Shown here: piece after piece, positions 32,926 to 40,398 of the stretch
How positions within the stretch are numbered: position 1 is the stretch's first letter
Layout of the letters: the number at the start of each line of letters is the position of its first letter
Assembly: GCA_963726825.1 (NCBI GenBank)
Contig: CAVSDT010000002.1
Span: 2,232,001-2,296,000, forward strand
Length of the DNA stretch: 64,000 nucleotides
Origin: DATLGB01 sp963726825
GTDB taxonomy: Bacteria > Actinomycetota > Thermoleophilia > Solirubrobacterales > Solirubrobacteraceae
Direction of reading: 5' to 3'
Notes under the pieces: generated by a model
Seen by the model: only the letters and a program-made list of their open reading frames with translations
The model's database searches: none
Told to the model about the DNA's origin: nothing
Translations under genes and position numbers: made by a program

Positions 32926-33350
32926 CGCACCCTGACGGCGAGCACCGGCCCGGGCTTGACGCAGTTGCGCCCGGACAGGTCGCACGACACGCGGTGCGCC
33001 TGCCAGTACCAGCGGCCCGGCGAGTTCAGCCAGTAGGCGGGGAAGTCGTACACCGGCGGGGTGGCGCGCCAGCTGGAGCCGTCGCGTCGCGCGCGCGTCT
33101 GCAGCCCGGAGGCGCAGATCAGCCCCGCCCGGCCGGTCTTGCGCGAGGCGCACACGCGGATCCAGACGGAGCCGCCGCCGGACACCTCGCCGCGGAACGT
33201 GACGGCCTTGCCGGCGGCGAGCTGCGCGCCGGCCTTCGGCGCGACCGGCGTGACCCCGTTGCGGGTGGCCGCAAGCGCCGGCACGGCGGCGGCGCACAGC
33301 ACCGCCACGAGCAGCGCGAGCGGGAGCACACGGCGGGCGGGCGGACGCAT
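32922..33350 (-). CDS. Small secreted protein of unknown function
   Basis: 142 residues. Signal peptide MRPPARRVLPLALLVAVLCA with a cleavage site after ALA. The mature part has four cysteines (VCAS, ICAS, SCDL, NCV), fitting two disulfides outside the cell, and aromatic-rich segments (PGRWYWQAHR). I do not recognise a domain; it looks like a compact Ig-like beta fold. Coupled to the FUSC gene. TACTGT eight bases before the ATG suggests a leaderless start. Confidence 0.65.
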   Translation of the reverse strand: MRPPARRVLPLALLVAVLCAAAVPALAATRNGVTPVAPKAGAQLAAGKAVTFRGEVSGGGSVWIRVCASRKTGRAGLICASGLQTRARRDGSSWRATPPVYDFPAYWLNSPGRWYWQAHRVSCDLSGRNCVKPGPVLAVRVR

Positions 33351-33390
33351 CACGACCGACAGTACCCCTGAGCCGCCAGAATGGGCACCG

Positions 33391-34308
33391 ATGGCTCGCG
33401 TGCTTGTCACCAGACGGATCACCGGCCCCGCGCTCGAGCGCCTGGCCGCCGCCCACGACGTGGAGGTCCGCCCCGGCGACCTCCCCCCGTCACCCGCGGA
33501 GCTGCGCGAGCGCGCGCAGGGCGCGCAGGGCCTGCTGACCATGCTGACCGACCGGGTCGACGAGGACCTCCTGGCCGCCTGCCCGGATCTCGAGGTGGTG
33601 GCCAACTACGCCGTCGGCACCGACAACGTCGACCTCGAGGCCTGCGCGCGCCACGGCGTCGCCGTCGGCTGCACGCCCGACGTGCTCACCGACGCGACCG
33701 CCGACCTCACCTGGGCGCTGATCCTCGCCGTCGCCCGCAAGCTGCCCGAGGCCGCGCGGGCCGTCCGAGCCGGCGAGTGGCGCACGTTCGAGACGACGCG
33801 CTGGCTCGGCACGGGCCTGCGCGGCAAGACCCTCCTCGTCGTCGGCGCGGGACGCATCGGCCAGGCCGTCGCGGAGCGCGGCGAGGCGTTCGGGATGCGC
33901 CCCGAGCTGCTCGGCCGCGACGGCGACCTCCATGCCGCGCTCGCCCGCGCGGACGTCATCACGCTCCACGCGCCGCTGACGGACGCCACCCACGGCCTGA
34001 TCGACCAGGCCGCCCTCGAGCACGTCGAGCCCCACGCGCTGCTCGTCAACACCGCCCGTGGCCCGCTCGTCGATCCCGTCGCGCTCGCCGACGCGCTGCG
34101 GGAGGAGCGCCTCGCCGGCGCCGGCCTCGACGTCACCGACCCCGAGCCGATCAGCCCCGACGACCCGCTGCTGCAAGCGCCCAACCTGCTCGTCCTGCCC
34201 CACGTCGGCTCCGCCACACGCGAGGCCCGCGCCGCCATGACCGAGCTCGCGGTCGCGAACCTCGAGGCGGGACTGGCCGGCGAGGCGCTCCCCCACCCCG
34301 CCGCATGA
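33391..34308 (+). CDS. D-isomer-specific 2-hydroxyacid dehydrogenase (glyoxylate reductase-like)
   Basis: 305 residues. Substrate-domain mark VVANYAVGTDNVDLEAC, Rossmann motif VVGAGRIGQAVAERG, catalytic Arg in NTARGPLVD, Glu in the DPEP segment and His in LPHVGSAT. The closest types are glyoxylate/hydroxypyruvate reductases, which reduce 2-oxoacids with NAD(P)H. The stop overlaps the start of the ppx-type gene (ATGA), so they form an operon. Confidence 0.87.
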   Translation: MARVLVTRRITGPALERLAAAHDVEVRPGDLPPSPAELRERAQGAQGLLTMLTDRVDEDLLAACPDLEVVANYAVGTDNVDLEACARHGVAVGCTPDVLTDATADLTWALILAVARKLPEAARAVRAGEWRTFETTRWLGTGLRGKTLLVVGAGRIGQAVAERGEAFGMRPELLGRDGDLHAALARADVITLHAPLTDATHGLIDQAALEHVEPHALLVNTARGPLVDPVALADALREERLAGAGLDVTDPEPISPDDPLLQAPNLLVLPHVGSATREARAAMTELAVANLEAGLAGEALPHPAA

Positions 34309-35219
34309 CCCGCGTCGGCGTCGTCGACCTCGGGACGAACTCCACCCGCCTGCTCGTCGCCGACGTGGTCGACGGGCGGGTGATCGAGCTCGAGCGCCGC
34401 TCCATCGTCACCCGGCTCGGCGAGGACCTCGAACGCCACGGCGCGCTCGGCGAGGCGCCGATGGACCGCGTCCTCGACGTGCTCGCCGGCTACGCCGCGG
34501 CCATGGACGCCCACGAGGTCGAGGTCCGCACGGGCGTCGCCACGTCCGCCGCCCGCGACGCGAGCAACGGCGCCGCGTTCCTCGCCACCGTCGAGGAGCG
34601 CTTCGCCGTCGGCGCGCGCGTCATCAGCGGCGACGAGGAGGCGCGCCTGACCTTCGCCGGCGCGACCGCCGCCCGTGAGGACGCCGACCGGACCCTGCTC
34701 GTGGTCGACATCGGCGGCGGCTCGACCGAGCTCGTCGCGGGCCGCCGTGGCGAGGTCCGCTTCCGCGTCTCCACCCCCGTCGGCGTCGTGCGCCACTCCG
34801 AGCGGCACCTCGCCACGGACCCGCCCGGACCGGGCGAGCTGGACGCGCTGGCCGCCGATGTGCGCGCGACGCTGGCCGACGCGCTCCCCGACGCGGTGCG
34901 CGAGACGCTCGACGGCGTCGTGGCCGTCGCCGGCACGGCCACGATGTCGGCGGCGATGGACCTGCGGCTCGAGCCCTACGACGCCGACGCCGTCGAGGGC
35001 CACGTGCTCGACCGCCAGACGCTGCAGGGGTTGCTCGACCGGCTCGCGCCGCTGCCGCTCACCGACCGTCAGGACACCGTCGGCCTCGACCCCGAGCGCG
35101 CCCCGACGATCGTCGCCGGGCTCGCCATCCTGCTCGAGGTGCTGACCGTGACGGGCGCCGGTGCGGTCGAGGTGTCAGACCACGACGTGCTGTGGGGTCA
35201 GGCGCTTGACGTGGCCTGA
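34305..35219 (+). CDS. ppx: Ppx/GppA-family exopolyphosphatase
   Basis: 304 residues. An ASKHA-fold phosphatase of polyphosphate or pppGpp. N-terminal phosphate loop VVDLGTNSTRLL, catalytic Glu region GDEEARLTFAGA, and second loop VVDIGGGSTELV. The short form without the HD-type C-terminal domain is typical of actinobacterial Ppx1/Ppx2. The ppx symbol covers the family; whether the substrate is polyP or pppGpp is open. Followed by a strong hairpin at 35288. Confidence 0.85.
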   Translation: MTRVGVVDLGTNSTRLLVADVVDGRVIELERRSIVTRLGEDLERHGALGEAPMDRVLDVLAGYAAAMDAHEVEVRTGVATSAARDASNGAAFLATVEERFAVGARVISGDEEARLTFAGATAAREDADRTLLVVDIGGGSTELVAGRRGEVRFRVSTPVGVVRHSERHLATDPPGPGELDALAADVRATLADALPDAVRETLDGVVAVAGTATMSAAMDLRLEPYDADAVEGHVLDRQTLQGLLDRLAPLPLTDRQDTVGLDPERAPTIVAGLAILLEVLTVTGAGAVEVSDHDVLWGQALDVA

Positions 35220-35287
35220 TCCGAACGCCCGATCGCGTCGTTAGCCCCTTCTGCGCCGGGACGGGCAACCGCAGGCGCCCTTTAAGT

Positions 35288-35320
35288 GGAACAGCCCTCC
35301 GGCGGGTGGAGGGCTGTTCC
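35288..35320 (+). terminator. 13-bp hairpin after ppx
   Basis: GGAACAGCCCTCC and GGAGGGCTGTTCC around GGCGGGT: perfect 13-bp stem, no T-run. Strongest single hairpin in the window. Confidence 0.65.
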
Positions 35321-35334
35321 GAAGGCCCCGTCAG

Positions 35335-35466
35335 GACGGGCAGGGGTACGTGCCGTAACAGGGCCGATTGGGTGGACCGGACGGCGGGAGGCGCCGTTGA
35401 TTCGGCTACGCCCGGTCCTATGAGGGTCCGGCCCCTTGGCACGCGCGATTGCACGTACCCGTCAGC
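35335..35466. ncRNA. Candidate structured RNA in a convergent intergenic gap
   Basis: No protein gene fits this stretch. Nested pairings are visible: GGGTACGTGC 35344-35353 with GCACGTACCC 35451-35460 (10 bp, perfect), AGGGCCG 35360-35366 with CGGCCCCT 35429-35436 (one bulge), GGACCGG 35374-35380 with CCGGTCC 35412-35418 (7 bp), and a hairpin ACGGCG/CGCCGT 35381-35397 inside. The order outer to inner is consistent with one folded RNA of about 120 bases, with asymmetric internal loops. Strand is unresolved because stems read both ways. I compared it from memory with SRP, RNase P, tmRNA, 6S and common riboswitches and saw none of their signatures. Confidence 0.35.
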
Positions 35467-35497
35467 CGGACCACTCCCCAGTATGTCACGGGCGACT

Positions 35498-35544
35498 GCA
35501 CGCAAGCGTTCAATCGTCATGGGTCCGACACCCCATCTGCGTGC
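35498..35544. terminator. Nested hairpin, probable terminator of the IlvG-like gene
   Basis: GCACGCA 35498-35504 pairs with TGCGTGC 35538-35544 and encloses a small hairpin, ATGGGT/ACCCCAT with one bulge, at 35519-35536. It lies just beyond the stop of the minus-strand gene at 35553. Confidence 0.4.
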
Positions 35545-35552
35545 GACCAACC

Positions 35553-37196
35553 TCAGGCCAGGTTCGACGACCGCGGGTAGGCGACGGACGGGTCGGTGAG
35601 CACGTTGACCAGCGACGGCCGGCCGCTGGAGAACGCCCGATCCAGCGCGCCGCGCAGCTCGCCGGGGGCCGAGACGAGCTCGGCGTGCCCCCCGAGCGCC
35701 TCGACGACCTTGTCGTAGCGGGTCTCGGGCCGGAGGTCCGCGATCACGCTGTAGCCGTACAGCGCCTCCATCGGGTGCTTCTCCAGCGCCCAGATCCCGT
35801 TGTTGCCCATCACGCCGACGACGCCGACGCCGTGGCGCACCAGCGTGTCGTACTCCATCCCGTGGAAGCCGAACGCGCCGTCGCCGAGCAGCAGCACGAC
35901 CTGGCGCTCCGGGTGGGCGAGCTTGGCCGCCAGCGCGTAGCCGGGGCCGCTGCCGAGGCAGCCGAACGGCCCCGGATCCAGCCAGCTCCCGGGCGCGAAC
36001 GAGTCGACGACCCGGCCGGCGAAGGAGCCGAAGTCGCCGCCGTCGACGATCACGATCGCGTCGCGGTCGAGCACGTCGGCCAGCTCGGAGAAGACCCGCA
36101 TGGGGTGCAGCGGTGCGCGGTCGTCGGCGAGCGTCTCGCGCTCCGCGTCACGCTTGGCCGTCTCTGCCGCGCGCAGCTCGGCGACCCACGCGCCGGTGTC
36201 GGCGCCGGGGCCCACGCCCTCGCGCAGGGCGCGCAGCGACGCCCGGAGCTCGCCGTAGAGCTCGGCCTCGACCGGCCGCGGCGGCGTGCGGTCGGGCTCG
36301 GCGACGTCCATGACGATGAGCTGGGTCTCCTCGCCGAAGGCGGCGCCGAAGCCGAGGCGGAAGTCCATCGGGACGCCGATCACGAGCGCGACGTCGGCGC
36401 CCTTGAGCGCGGCGGATCGGGTGCGGGCGAAGGCGAGCTCGTGGTCGGCCGGCAAGCAGCCGCGGCCGAGCCCGTTGAGGAACACGGGAATGCCGAGGGC
36501 CTCGGCGAGCGCTTGGAGCTCCGCCTCCCCGCGACCCCAGTAGAGGCCGGTGCCCGCCATCACGACGGGGCGCTCGGCGTCCCGCAGGACGGCGACGGCG
36601 CGGTCCAGCGCGGTGGCGTCGGCGGCGGCGGGACGGACCGGAGCCGGTGCGACCTCGATGCCCTCCGGGGCCGCGATCTCCCCGAAGACGTGATCGAGCG
36701 GGAGGTCGATGAACGCGGGGCCGGACGGTGGGCCCTGCGCGGCGGCGAACGCCTCGTCGAGCAGGCCCGGGATCTCCGCCGTCGAGTCGGGCGTGTCGGC
36801 CAGCCGGGTGAGCGGGCGCACGAACGGCACGTGGTCGAGCTCCTGGAGGGAGCCCTGCCCCCAGCGGAAGGCGGGCGCGCGGCCACCCAGCACGACCATC
36901 GGAGAGCCGTTCTGCTGCGCGGAGGCCATCGCGCTCATCCCGTTCGTGACCCCGGGCCCCGCCGTCAGCGCGGCGACGCCCGGGCTGCGGGTGACCTTCG
37001 CCCAGCCCTCGGCGGCGAACGCGGCCGTCGCCTCGTGGCGCACGTCGATGAGCTCGATCCCCTCCGCGCGACAGCCGTCGTAGACCGAGAAGAGGTGCCC
37101 GCCGGACAGGGTGAACAGCTTCGTGACGCCGTGGGCCTTCAGCCGCTTGGCGACCAGCCGGCCGCCGTGCAGTGCCTGGGGTGTGTCGTCGCTCAT
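35553..37196 (-). CDS. ilvG: Thiamine-diphosphate enzyme, acetolactate synthase-like (IlvG/Rv1820 type)
   Basis: 547 residues. Catalytic Glu in IDVRHEATAAFAAEGW, phosphate/FAD-type linker region in the middle, and ThDP-binding motif GDGAFGFHGMEYD...NN near the C-terminus. The ends (TLSGGHLFSVYDGCR near the start, VNVLTDPSVAYPRSSNLA at the end) closely resemble mycobacterial Rv1820, annotated IlvG. Whether it makes acetolactate or acts on another 2-oxoacid or acyl-CoA is not settled for that subgroup. It stands alone, away from ilvB-ilvN-ilvC, which argues for a specialised role. Confidence 0.82.
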   Translation of the reverse strand: MSDDTPQALHGGRLVAKRLKAHGVTKLFTLSGGHLFSVYDGCRAEGIELIDVRHEATAAFAAEGWAKVTRSPGVAALTAGPGVTNGMSAMASAQQNGSPMVVLGGRAPAFRWGQGSLQELDHVPFVRPLTRLADTPDSTAEIPGLLDEAFAAAQGPPSGPAFIDLPLDHVFGEIAAPEGIEVAPAPVRPAAADATALDRAVAVLRDAERPVVMAGTGLYWGRGEAELQALAEALGIPVFLNGLGRGCLPADHELAFARTRSAALKGADVALVIGVPMDFRLGFGAAFGEETQLIVMDVAEPDRTPPRPVEAELYGELRASLRALREGVGPGADTGAWVAELRAAETAKRDAERETLADDRAPLHPMRVFSELADVLDRDAIVIVDGGDFGSFAGRVVDSFAPGSWLDPGPFGCLGSGPGYALAAKLAHPERQVVLLLGDGAFGFHGMEYDTLVRHGVGVVGVMGNNGIWALEKHPMEALYGYSVIADLRPETRYDKVVEALGGHAELVSAPGELRGALDRAFSSGRPSLVNVLTDPSVAYPRSSNLA

Positions 37197-37276
37197 CGGC
37201 GGATTGGATCAGACCTGACCCCCCGGCTGGGGGGTTCGGCTTCCGTCCGCGCCCATCCGGACGTAGCGTCAACAGC

Positions 37277-37450
37277 ATGGACGACCACCCCGCCCCCACG
37301 CTGCGCATCGCGCTCCACGACGCCGACGCGGACCTCGACGCCCTGCTCGAGCCACCGCTGCCGGAGTACGTCACGGACCCCGAGGTGCAGCGCTCGGTCG
37401 AGGCCGAGCGCTACGACGAGCAGATCCTCGCCGCGCTCGTCTTTCCCTGA
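37277..37450 (+). CDS. Small acidic protein, 57 residues, unknown
   Basis: Begins MDDHPAPTLRIALHDADADL and ends EQILAALVFP. Rich in Asp, Glu and Leu; no Cys or membrane segment. Support for expression is a TAGCGT box (37264-37269) exactly seven bases before the ATG, the same layout as known genes in this window, and a position divergent from the IlvG-like gene. I do not recognise the family. Confidence 0.5.
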   Translation: MDDHPAPTLRIALHDADADLDALLEPPLPEYVTDPEVQRSVEAERYDEQILAALVFP

Positions 37451-37609
37451 GGCGAGCGCCCACAGCGGGCGCGAGGGGGCCCGGCCGGCGTCGCTGCCCC
37501 GTCGCCGCTGACGACGCTCAGCAGCCCTTGCGACGGCGTTTAGACCGGTACGGGATCGTATAAAAGACTGTTCGTCGTGCCATATGCCAAGATGCACGTT
37601 CCAGCACCC

Positions 37610-37629
37610 TGAATCCGGATTCACGGAGG
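37610..37629 (+). promoter_or_regulatory. Perfect 14-bp palindrome and Shine-Dalgarno before the HxlR gene
   Basis: TGAATCCGGATTCA (37610-37623) is a perfect palindrome, followed at once by GGAGG (37625-37629) and, six bases on, ATT at 37636. The arrangement suggests an autoregulatory operator set against the ribosome-binding site. The DNA before it (37551-37600) is unusually AT-rich for the window, with TATAAAAG. Confidence 0.5.
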
Positions 37630-37635
37630 AACTCG

Positions 37636-38325
37636 ATTCCCGGCCCACCGCCCCAGAAACGGCACCCGTACGACCAATGGTCGCCTGACGCCCGCGCCCT
37701 CGACCTCGTCGGGGACAAGTGGACGCTGCTCATCATCCGCGACCTCGCGTCAGGGCCGCGGCGCTTCGTCGAGCTGCAGCGGACGCTGCCGGGGATCTCC
37801 ACGGAGCAGCTGCGCTCGCGCCTGAACCGGATGGTCGCCGACGGGCTGCTGACCCGCCAGCGCTACCGGGAGGTCCCGCCGCGCGTCGACTACGAGCTCA
37901 CGGAGCGCTCCCGTGCCCTGGCGCCCGTCGTCGGCGAGCTGGCCCGCTGGGGCTACCAGTGGACCTGGGGCTCGCCCCGCAAGGGCGAGGCGATCAACAT
38001 CGGCGCGATCTTCCGCACCGCCCCCGGGCTGCTGGAGCTCTCGGGCTCGGACGGTGGCGTCGTCGAGCTCGTCGTGGAGGGCGACCGCGGCGGTGATCGC
38101 TCCTACGTGCTGACCGTCGAGGACGGGGCGAGCACCATCAGCGAGCAGCCGCCGGAGGACGCCGACGCGCAGGTGACCGGGGAGATCCGCGCCTGGGTCG
38201 CGGCGCTCGGTCCGGACGCGGACACGTCGGATCTCACCTACTCCGGCGACCGCGGTCTCGCGGACGCCGTCGTCGGCGCCTTCGCCGCCGAGGCCGCGCG
38301 CGGCACGTCCTCCGTCGCCGCCTGA
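37636..38325 (+). CDS. HxlR-family regulator with C-terminal SCP2-like domain; apparent ATT start
   Basis: 229 residues if initiated at ATT. The HxlR winged helix (residues 14-100) has YDQWSPDARALDLVGDKWTL, then GISTEQLRSRLNRMVADGLL and the wing YREVPPRVDYELT. Residues 120-225 resemble a small SCP2/sterol-carrier-like ligand domain, a fusion known in actinobacterial HxlR proteins. No ATG, GTG or TTG occurs in frame between the stop at 37561 and the conserved domain; a later ATG at 37831 would delete half of the DNA-binding domain. GGAGG sits at ideal distance from ATT 37636, so a non-canonical start, as in infC, is the best reading. A single-base error is the alternative. Confidence 0.7.
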   Translation: MPGPPPQKRHPYDQWSPDARALDLVGDKWTLLIIRDLASGPRRFVELQRTLPGISTEQLRSRLNRMVADGLLTRQRYREVPPRVDYELTERSRALAPVVGELARWGYQWTWGSPRKGEAINIGAIFRTAPGLLELSGSDGGVVELVVEGDRGGDRSYVLTVEDGASTISEQPPEDADAQVTGEIRAWVAALGPDADTSDLTYSGDRGLADAVVGAFAAEAARGTSSVAA

Positions 38326-38337
38326 ACCGGCAGATCG

Positions 38338-38362
38338 CCTGCCCGCCGCGCCGGCGGGCAGG
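38338..38362. terminator. Bidirectional terminator between the HxlR gene and the UAA tRNA
   Basis: CCTGCCCGCC / GGCGGGCAGG, perfect 10-bp stem, loop GCGCC. Confidence 0.6.
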
Positions 38363-38372
38363 GCGCGGCCCA

Positions 38373-38446
38373 TGCCCGGGGTGGGAGTCGAACCCACACT
38401 GCGCGGGACTTAAATCCGCCGCCTCTACCAGTTGGGCTACCCGGGC
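38373..38446 (-). tRNA. tRNA with anticodon UAA (tRNA-Leu), short variable arm
   Basis: 74 bases. Acceptor stem GCCCGGG/CCCGGGC perfect, discriminator A, T-arm GTGGG TTCGACT CCCAC perfect, no encoded CCA. Anticodon loop TTTAAGT gives UAA, reading UUA leucine. The D-arm has only three pairs with an 11-base loop containing GG, as in class II leucine tRNAs, but the variable region is five bases, so the long arm normal for bacterial tRNA-Leu is missing. The anticodon stem has an A-C mismatch at its loop end. Identity as leucine rests on the anticodon and A73. Confidence 0.75.
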
Positions 38447-38535
38447 AGTCGCTCGCGTCCGGACTCTAAGGCGATCATGAGAGCTTCGTTGCCGCAACTC
38501 CAACCTCCTGCGGCGGTTGCTATCCCTGGTCCCCC

Positions 38536-40038
38536 GTGGAGGTCTCTGCCCTCAAGCACACGGGCGCCGTCGGCGCCCACGGCCGCTCCCCCCTGCTGCG
38601 CCTGCAGTCGGACGAGCGGCTCGTCGCCCTGATCCGGCGCGGCAACCACCACGCCTTCGAGGCCCTCGTCAGCCGCTACCAGTCGCGTCTGCTCGCCTTC
38701 TGCCGGCACATGCTGTCCTCACGCGAGGACGCCGAGGACGTGCTCCAGGAGGTCTTCGCCGCCGCCTTCAACGCGATGCTCGCGGACGAGCGGCCGATCA
38801 ACGTGCGGCCGTGGCTGTACCGGATCGCGCGCAACCGATCGTTGAACCACCTGCGCAAGGCGACGGCCATCGGCGTGGACTCGATGGACATCCACCTGGC
38901 CGAGCACGGCCAGACGACGGCCGACCGCGTGCACAAGCGCGAGGACTTCCGCAACCTGCTCGAGGACGTCGGGGAGCTGGCGGAGACGCAGCGCACCGCC
39001 CTGCTGCTGCGCGAGATCGACGCGCTCTCCTACGACCAGATCGCCGTGGTGATGGACACCACGGTGCCCTCGGTGAAGTCGCTGCTCGTCCGGGCCCGCG
39101 TGTCGTTGGCCGAGGCGGCCGAGGCGCGCCTGCTCAGCTGCGAGGACGTCCGGGTCGAGCTCGGCGAGGTCGCCGAGGGGCTGCGGCGCACGAGCGCCCC
39201 GGTGCGCCGCCACGTGCGTGGATGCGAGCGCTGCTCGACCTTTCGCTCGCAGCTCAAGCACAACAACAAGGCCCTGGCGGCCCTGTTCCCCGTCGCCCCG
39301 CTGCTGATGGCCAAGAAGCTCCTGCTCGCCCACCTCGGCACCTCCGCCGCGGCCGGCGGGTCGAGCGCCGCCGCCGGCACTGCCGCGACCGCCGTCGGGG
39401 CGAGCACCGCCGCGGGTGCCGCCGGCGCCGCCGCCGGCGGGCTGATGCAGGCCGGCGTCGCCACCGTCGTCACGAAGGCCACGGCCGGCCTGGCCGCCGC
39501 CGCGATCGTCACCGCCGGCGCCGTCGAGGTCAATCACCGCGCGCACCCCCGCGCGGTCGGCAAGCCCGCCGCCGCCGCCGTCGCGCCGGCGACGTCCGCA
39601 GCCGGTCCCTCGGCCCCGGCCCCGGTCGCGGTCGCCAGTGCCCCGCAGCCCGCGTCGCCCGCCCCGACCGGCTCCGACGCCGAGCAGCGCGAGGCGCCCC
39701 GGGCCGAGCACCACCGCGACGCGAAGGCGGCTCCCAGGCCAAGCTCGACACCCACGCCCGCCGCGACCCCGGCCGCGACGCCCACCGCGACGCCCACGGC
39801 GGCCCCGAAGGCCGCCGCGCCCGGCGCCTTCGACCACGGCGCCGACACCACCACGCTTCCGACCGACCAGACCGGCCAGCCGACTCCGGCGTCCACGGCG
39901 CCCGCCGCCATGCCGACCCCGGCCCCGACCGCCCCGCCGGCCGCCACCCCCACCCCGGCGCCCGCCGAGACCCCCGCGCCGACGCCGGCCGCGCCGACGC
40001 CCGCGCCCACCGAGTCGGCGCCGACCCCCGCGCCGTAG
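38536..40038 (+). CDS. ECF-type sigma factor with fused zinc-binding, membrane and Pro/Ala/Thr-rich segments
   Basis: 500 residues. Region 2 spans about 32-100 (SREDAEDVLQEVFAAAFNAM and RPWLYRIARNRSLNHLR); region 4 spans about 145-197 (ALSYDQIAVVMDTTVPSVKS). A zinc-finger anti-sigma-like motif follows, with His226, Cys230 and Cys233 (HVRGCERC). A hydrophobic Ala/Val/Gly segment around 302-332 could cross the membrane, and residues 335-500 are low-complexity Ala, Pro and Thr, suited to crossing the cell wall. The layout resembles ECF groups that carry their own regulator; no separate anti-sigma gene lies beside it. GTG start at 38536. Confidence 0.8.
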   Translation: MEVSALKHTGAVGAHGRSPLLRLQSDERLVALIRRGNHHAFEALVSRYQSRLLAFCRHMLSSREDAEDVLQEVFAAAFNAMLADERPINVRPWLYRIARNRSLNHLRKATAIGVDSMDIHLAEHGQTTADRVHKREDFRNLLEDVGELAETQRTALLLREIDALSYDQIAVVMDTTVPSVKSLLVRARVSLAEAAEARLLSCEDVRVELGEVAEGLRRTSAPVRRHVRGCERCSTFRSQLKHNNKALAALFPVAPLLMAKKLLLAHLGTSAAAGGSSAAAGTAATAVGASTAAGAAGAAAGGLMQAGVATVVTKATAGLAAAAIVTAGAVEVNHRAHPRAVGKPAAAAVAPATSAAGPSAPAPVAVASAPQPASPAPTGSDAEQREAPRAEHHRDAKAAPRPSSTPTPAATPAATPTATPTAAPKAAAPGAFDHGADTTTLPTDQTGQPTPASTAPAAMPTPAPTAPPAATPTPAPAETPAPTPAAPTPAPTESAPTPAP

Positions 40039-40062
40039 GGCCGCGCCCTACCCTCGCCCCGC

Positions 40063-40398
40063 ATGGGCGAGATCTCCTTCGACGAGTTCCTCGCGGTCGA
40101 CATGCGCGTCGGGCGCGTCACGGCCGTCGACGACTTCCCCGAGGCGCGCAAGCCGGCGTGGAAGCTCCTCATCGACTTCGGGCCCGAGATCGGCGTCAAG
40201 CGCTCCTCGGCGCAGATCACCAACTACGAGCGCGAAGCGCTGCTCGGTCGCCGGGTGGTGGCCGTCGTGAACTTCCCGCCGCGCCAGATCGGCCCGTTCA
40301 TGTCCGAGGTCCTGTGTCTGGGCGCCCCCGACGAGCAGGGCCGCGTGATCCTCCTGGCGCCTGACGAGGACGTCCCCGTCGGCGGCCGGGTCTTCTGA
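40063..40398 (+). CDS. csaA: tRNA-binding domain protein CsaA
   Basis: 111 residues. A single OB-fold EMAP-II-type tRNA-binding domain: begins SFDEFLAVDMRVGRV, with the conserved RKPAWKLLIDFG and SSAQITNY segments and the ending VPVGGRVF. CsaA is described as a dimeric chaperone-like or tRNA-binding protein linked to export in Bacillus. TACCCT eight bases before the ATG suggests a leaderless mRNA. Its stop abuts that of the converging Lrp-type gene. Confidence 0.9.
   Translation: MGEISFDEFLAVDMRVGRVTAVDDFPEARKPAWKLLIDFGPEIGVKRSSAQITNYEREALLGRRVVAVVNFPPRQIGPFMSEVLCLGAPDEQGRVILLAPDEDVPVGGRVF

Noticed and set aside
35335..35466. Identity of the structured gap as SRP RNA, RNase P RNA, tmRNA, 6S RNA or a cobalamin, TPP or c-di-AMP riboswitch
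   Set aside because: None of the conserved cores I know for these (for example the GGAAGCAGCC tip of SRP or the GAGGAAAGUCC of RNase P) is present. It also lies downstream of both genes, wrong for a riboswitch.
37584..37688. 34-codon open frame starting at ATG 37584 before the HxlR gene
   Set aside because: It ends inside the HxlR gene in another frame, its peptide is unremarkable, and the palindrome and GGAGG fit the ATT start better. It stays relevant only if a sequencing indel exists.
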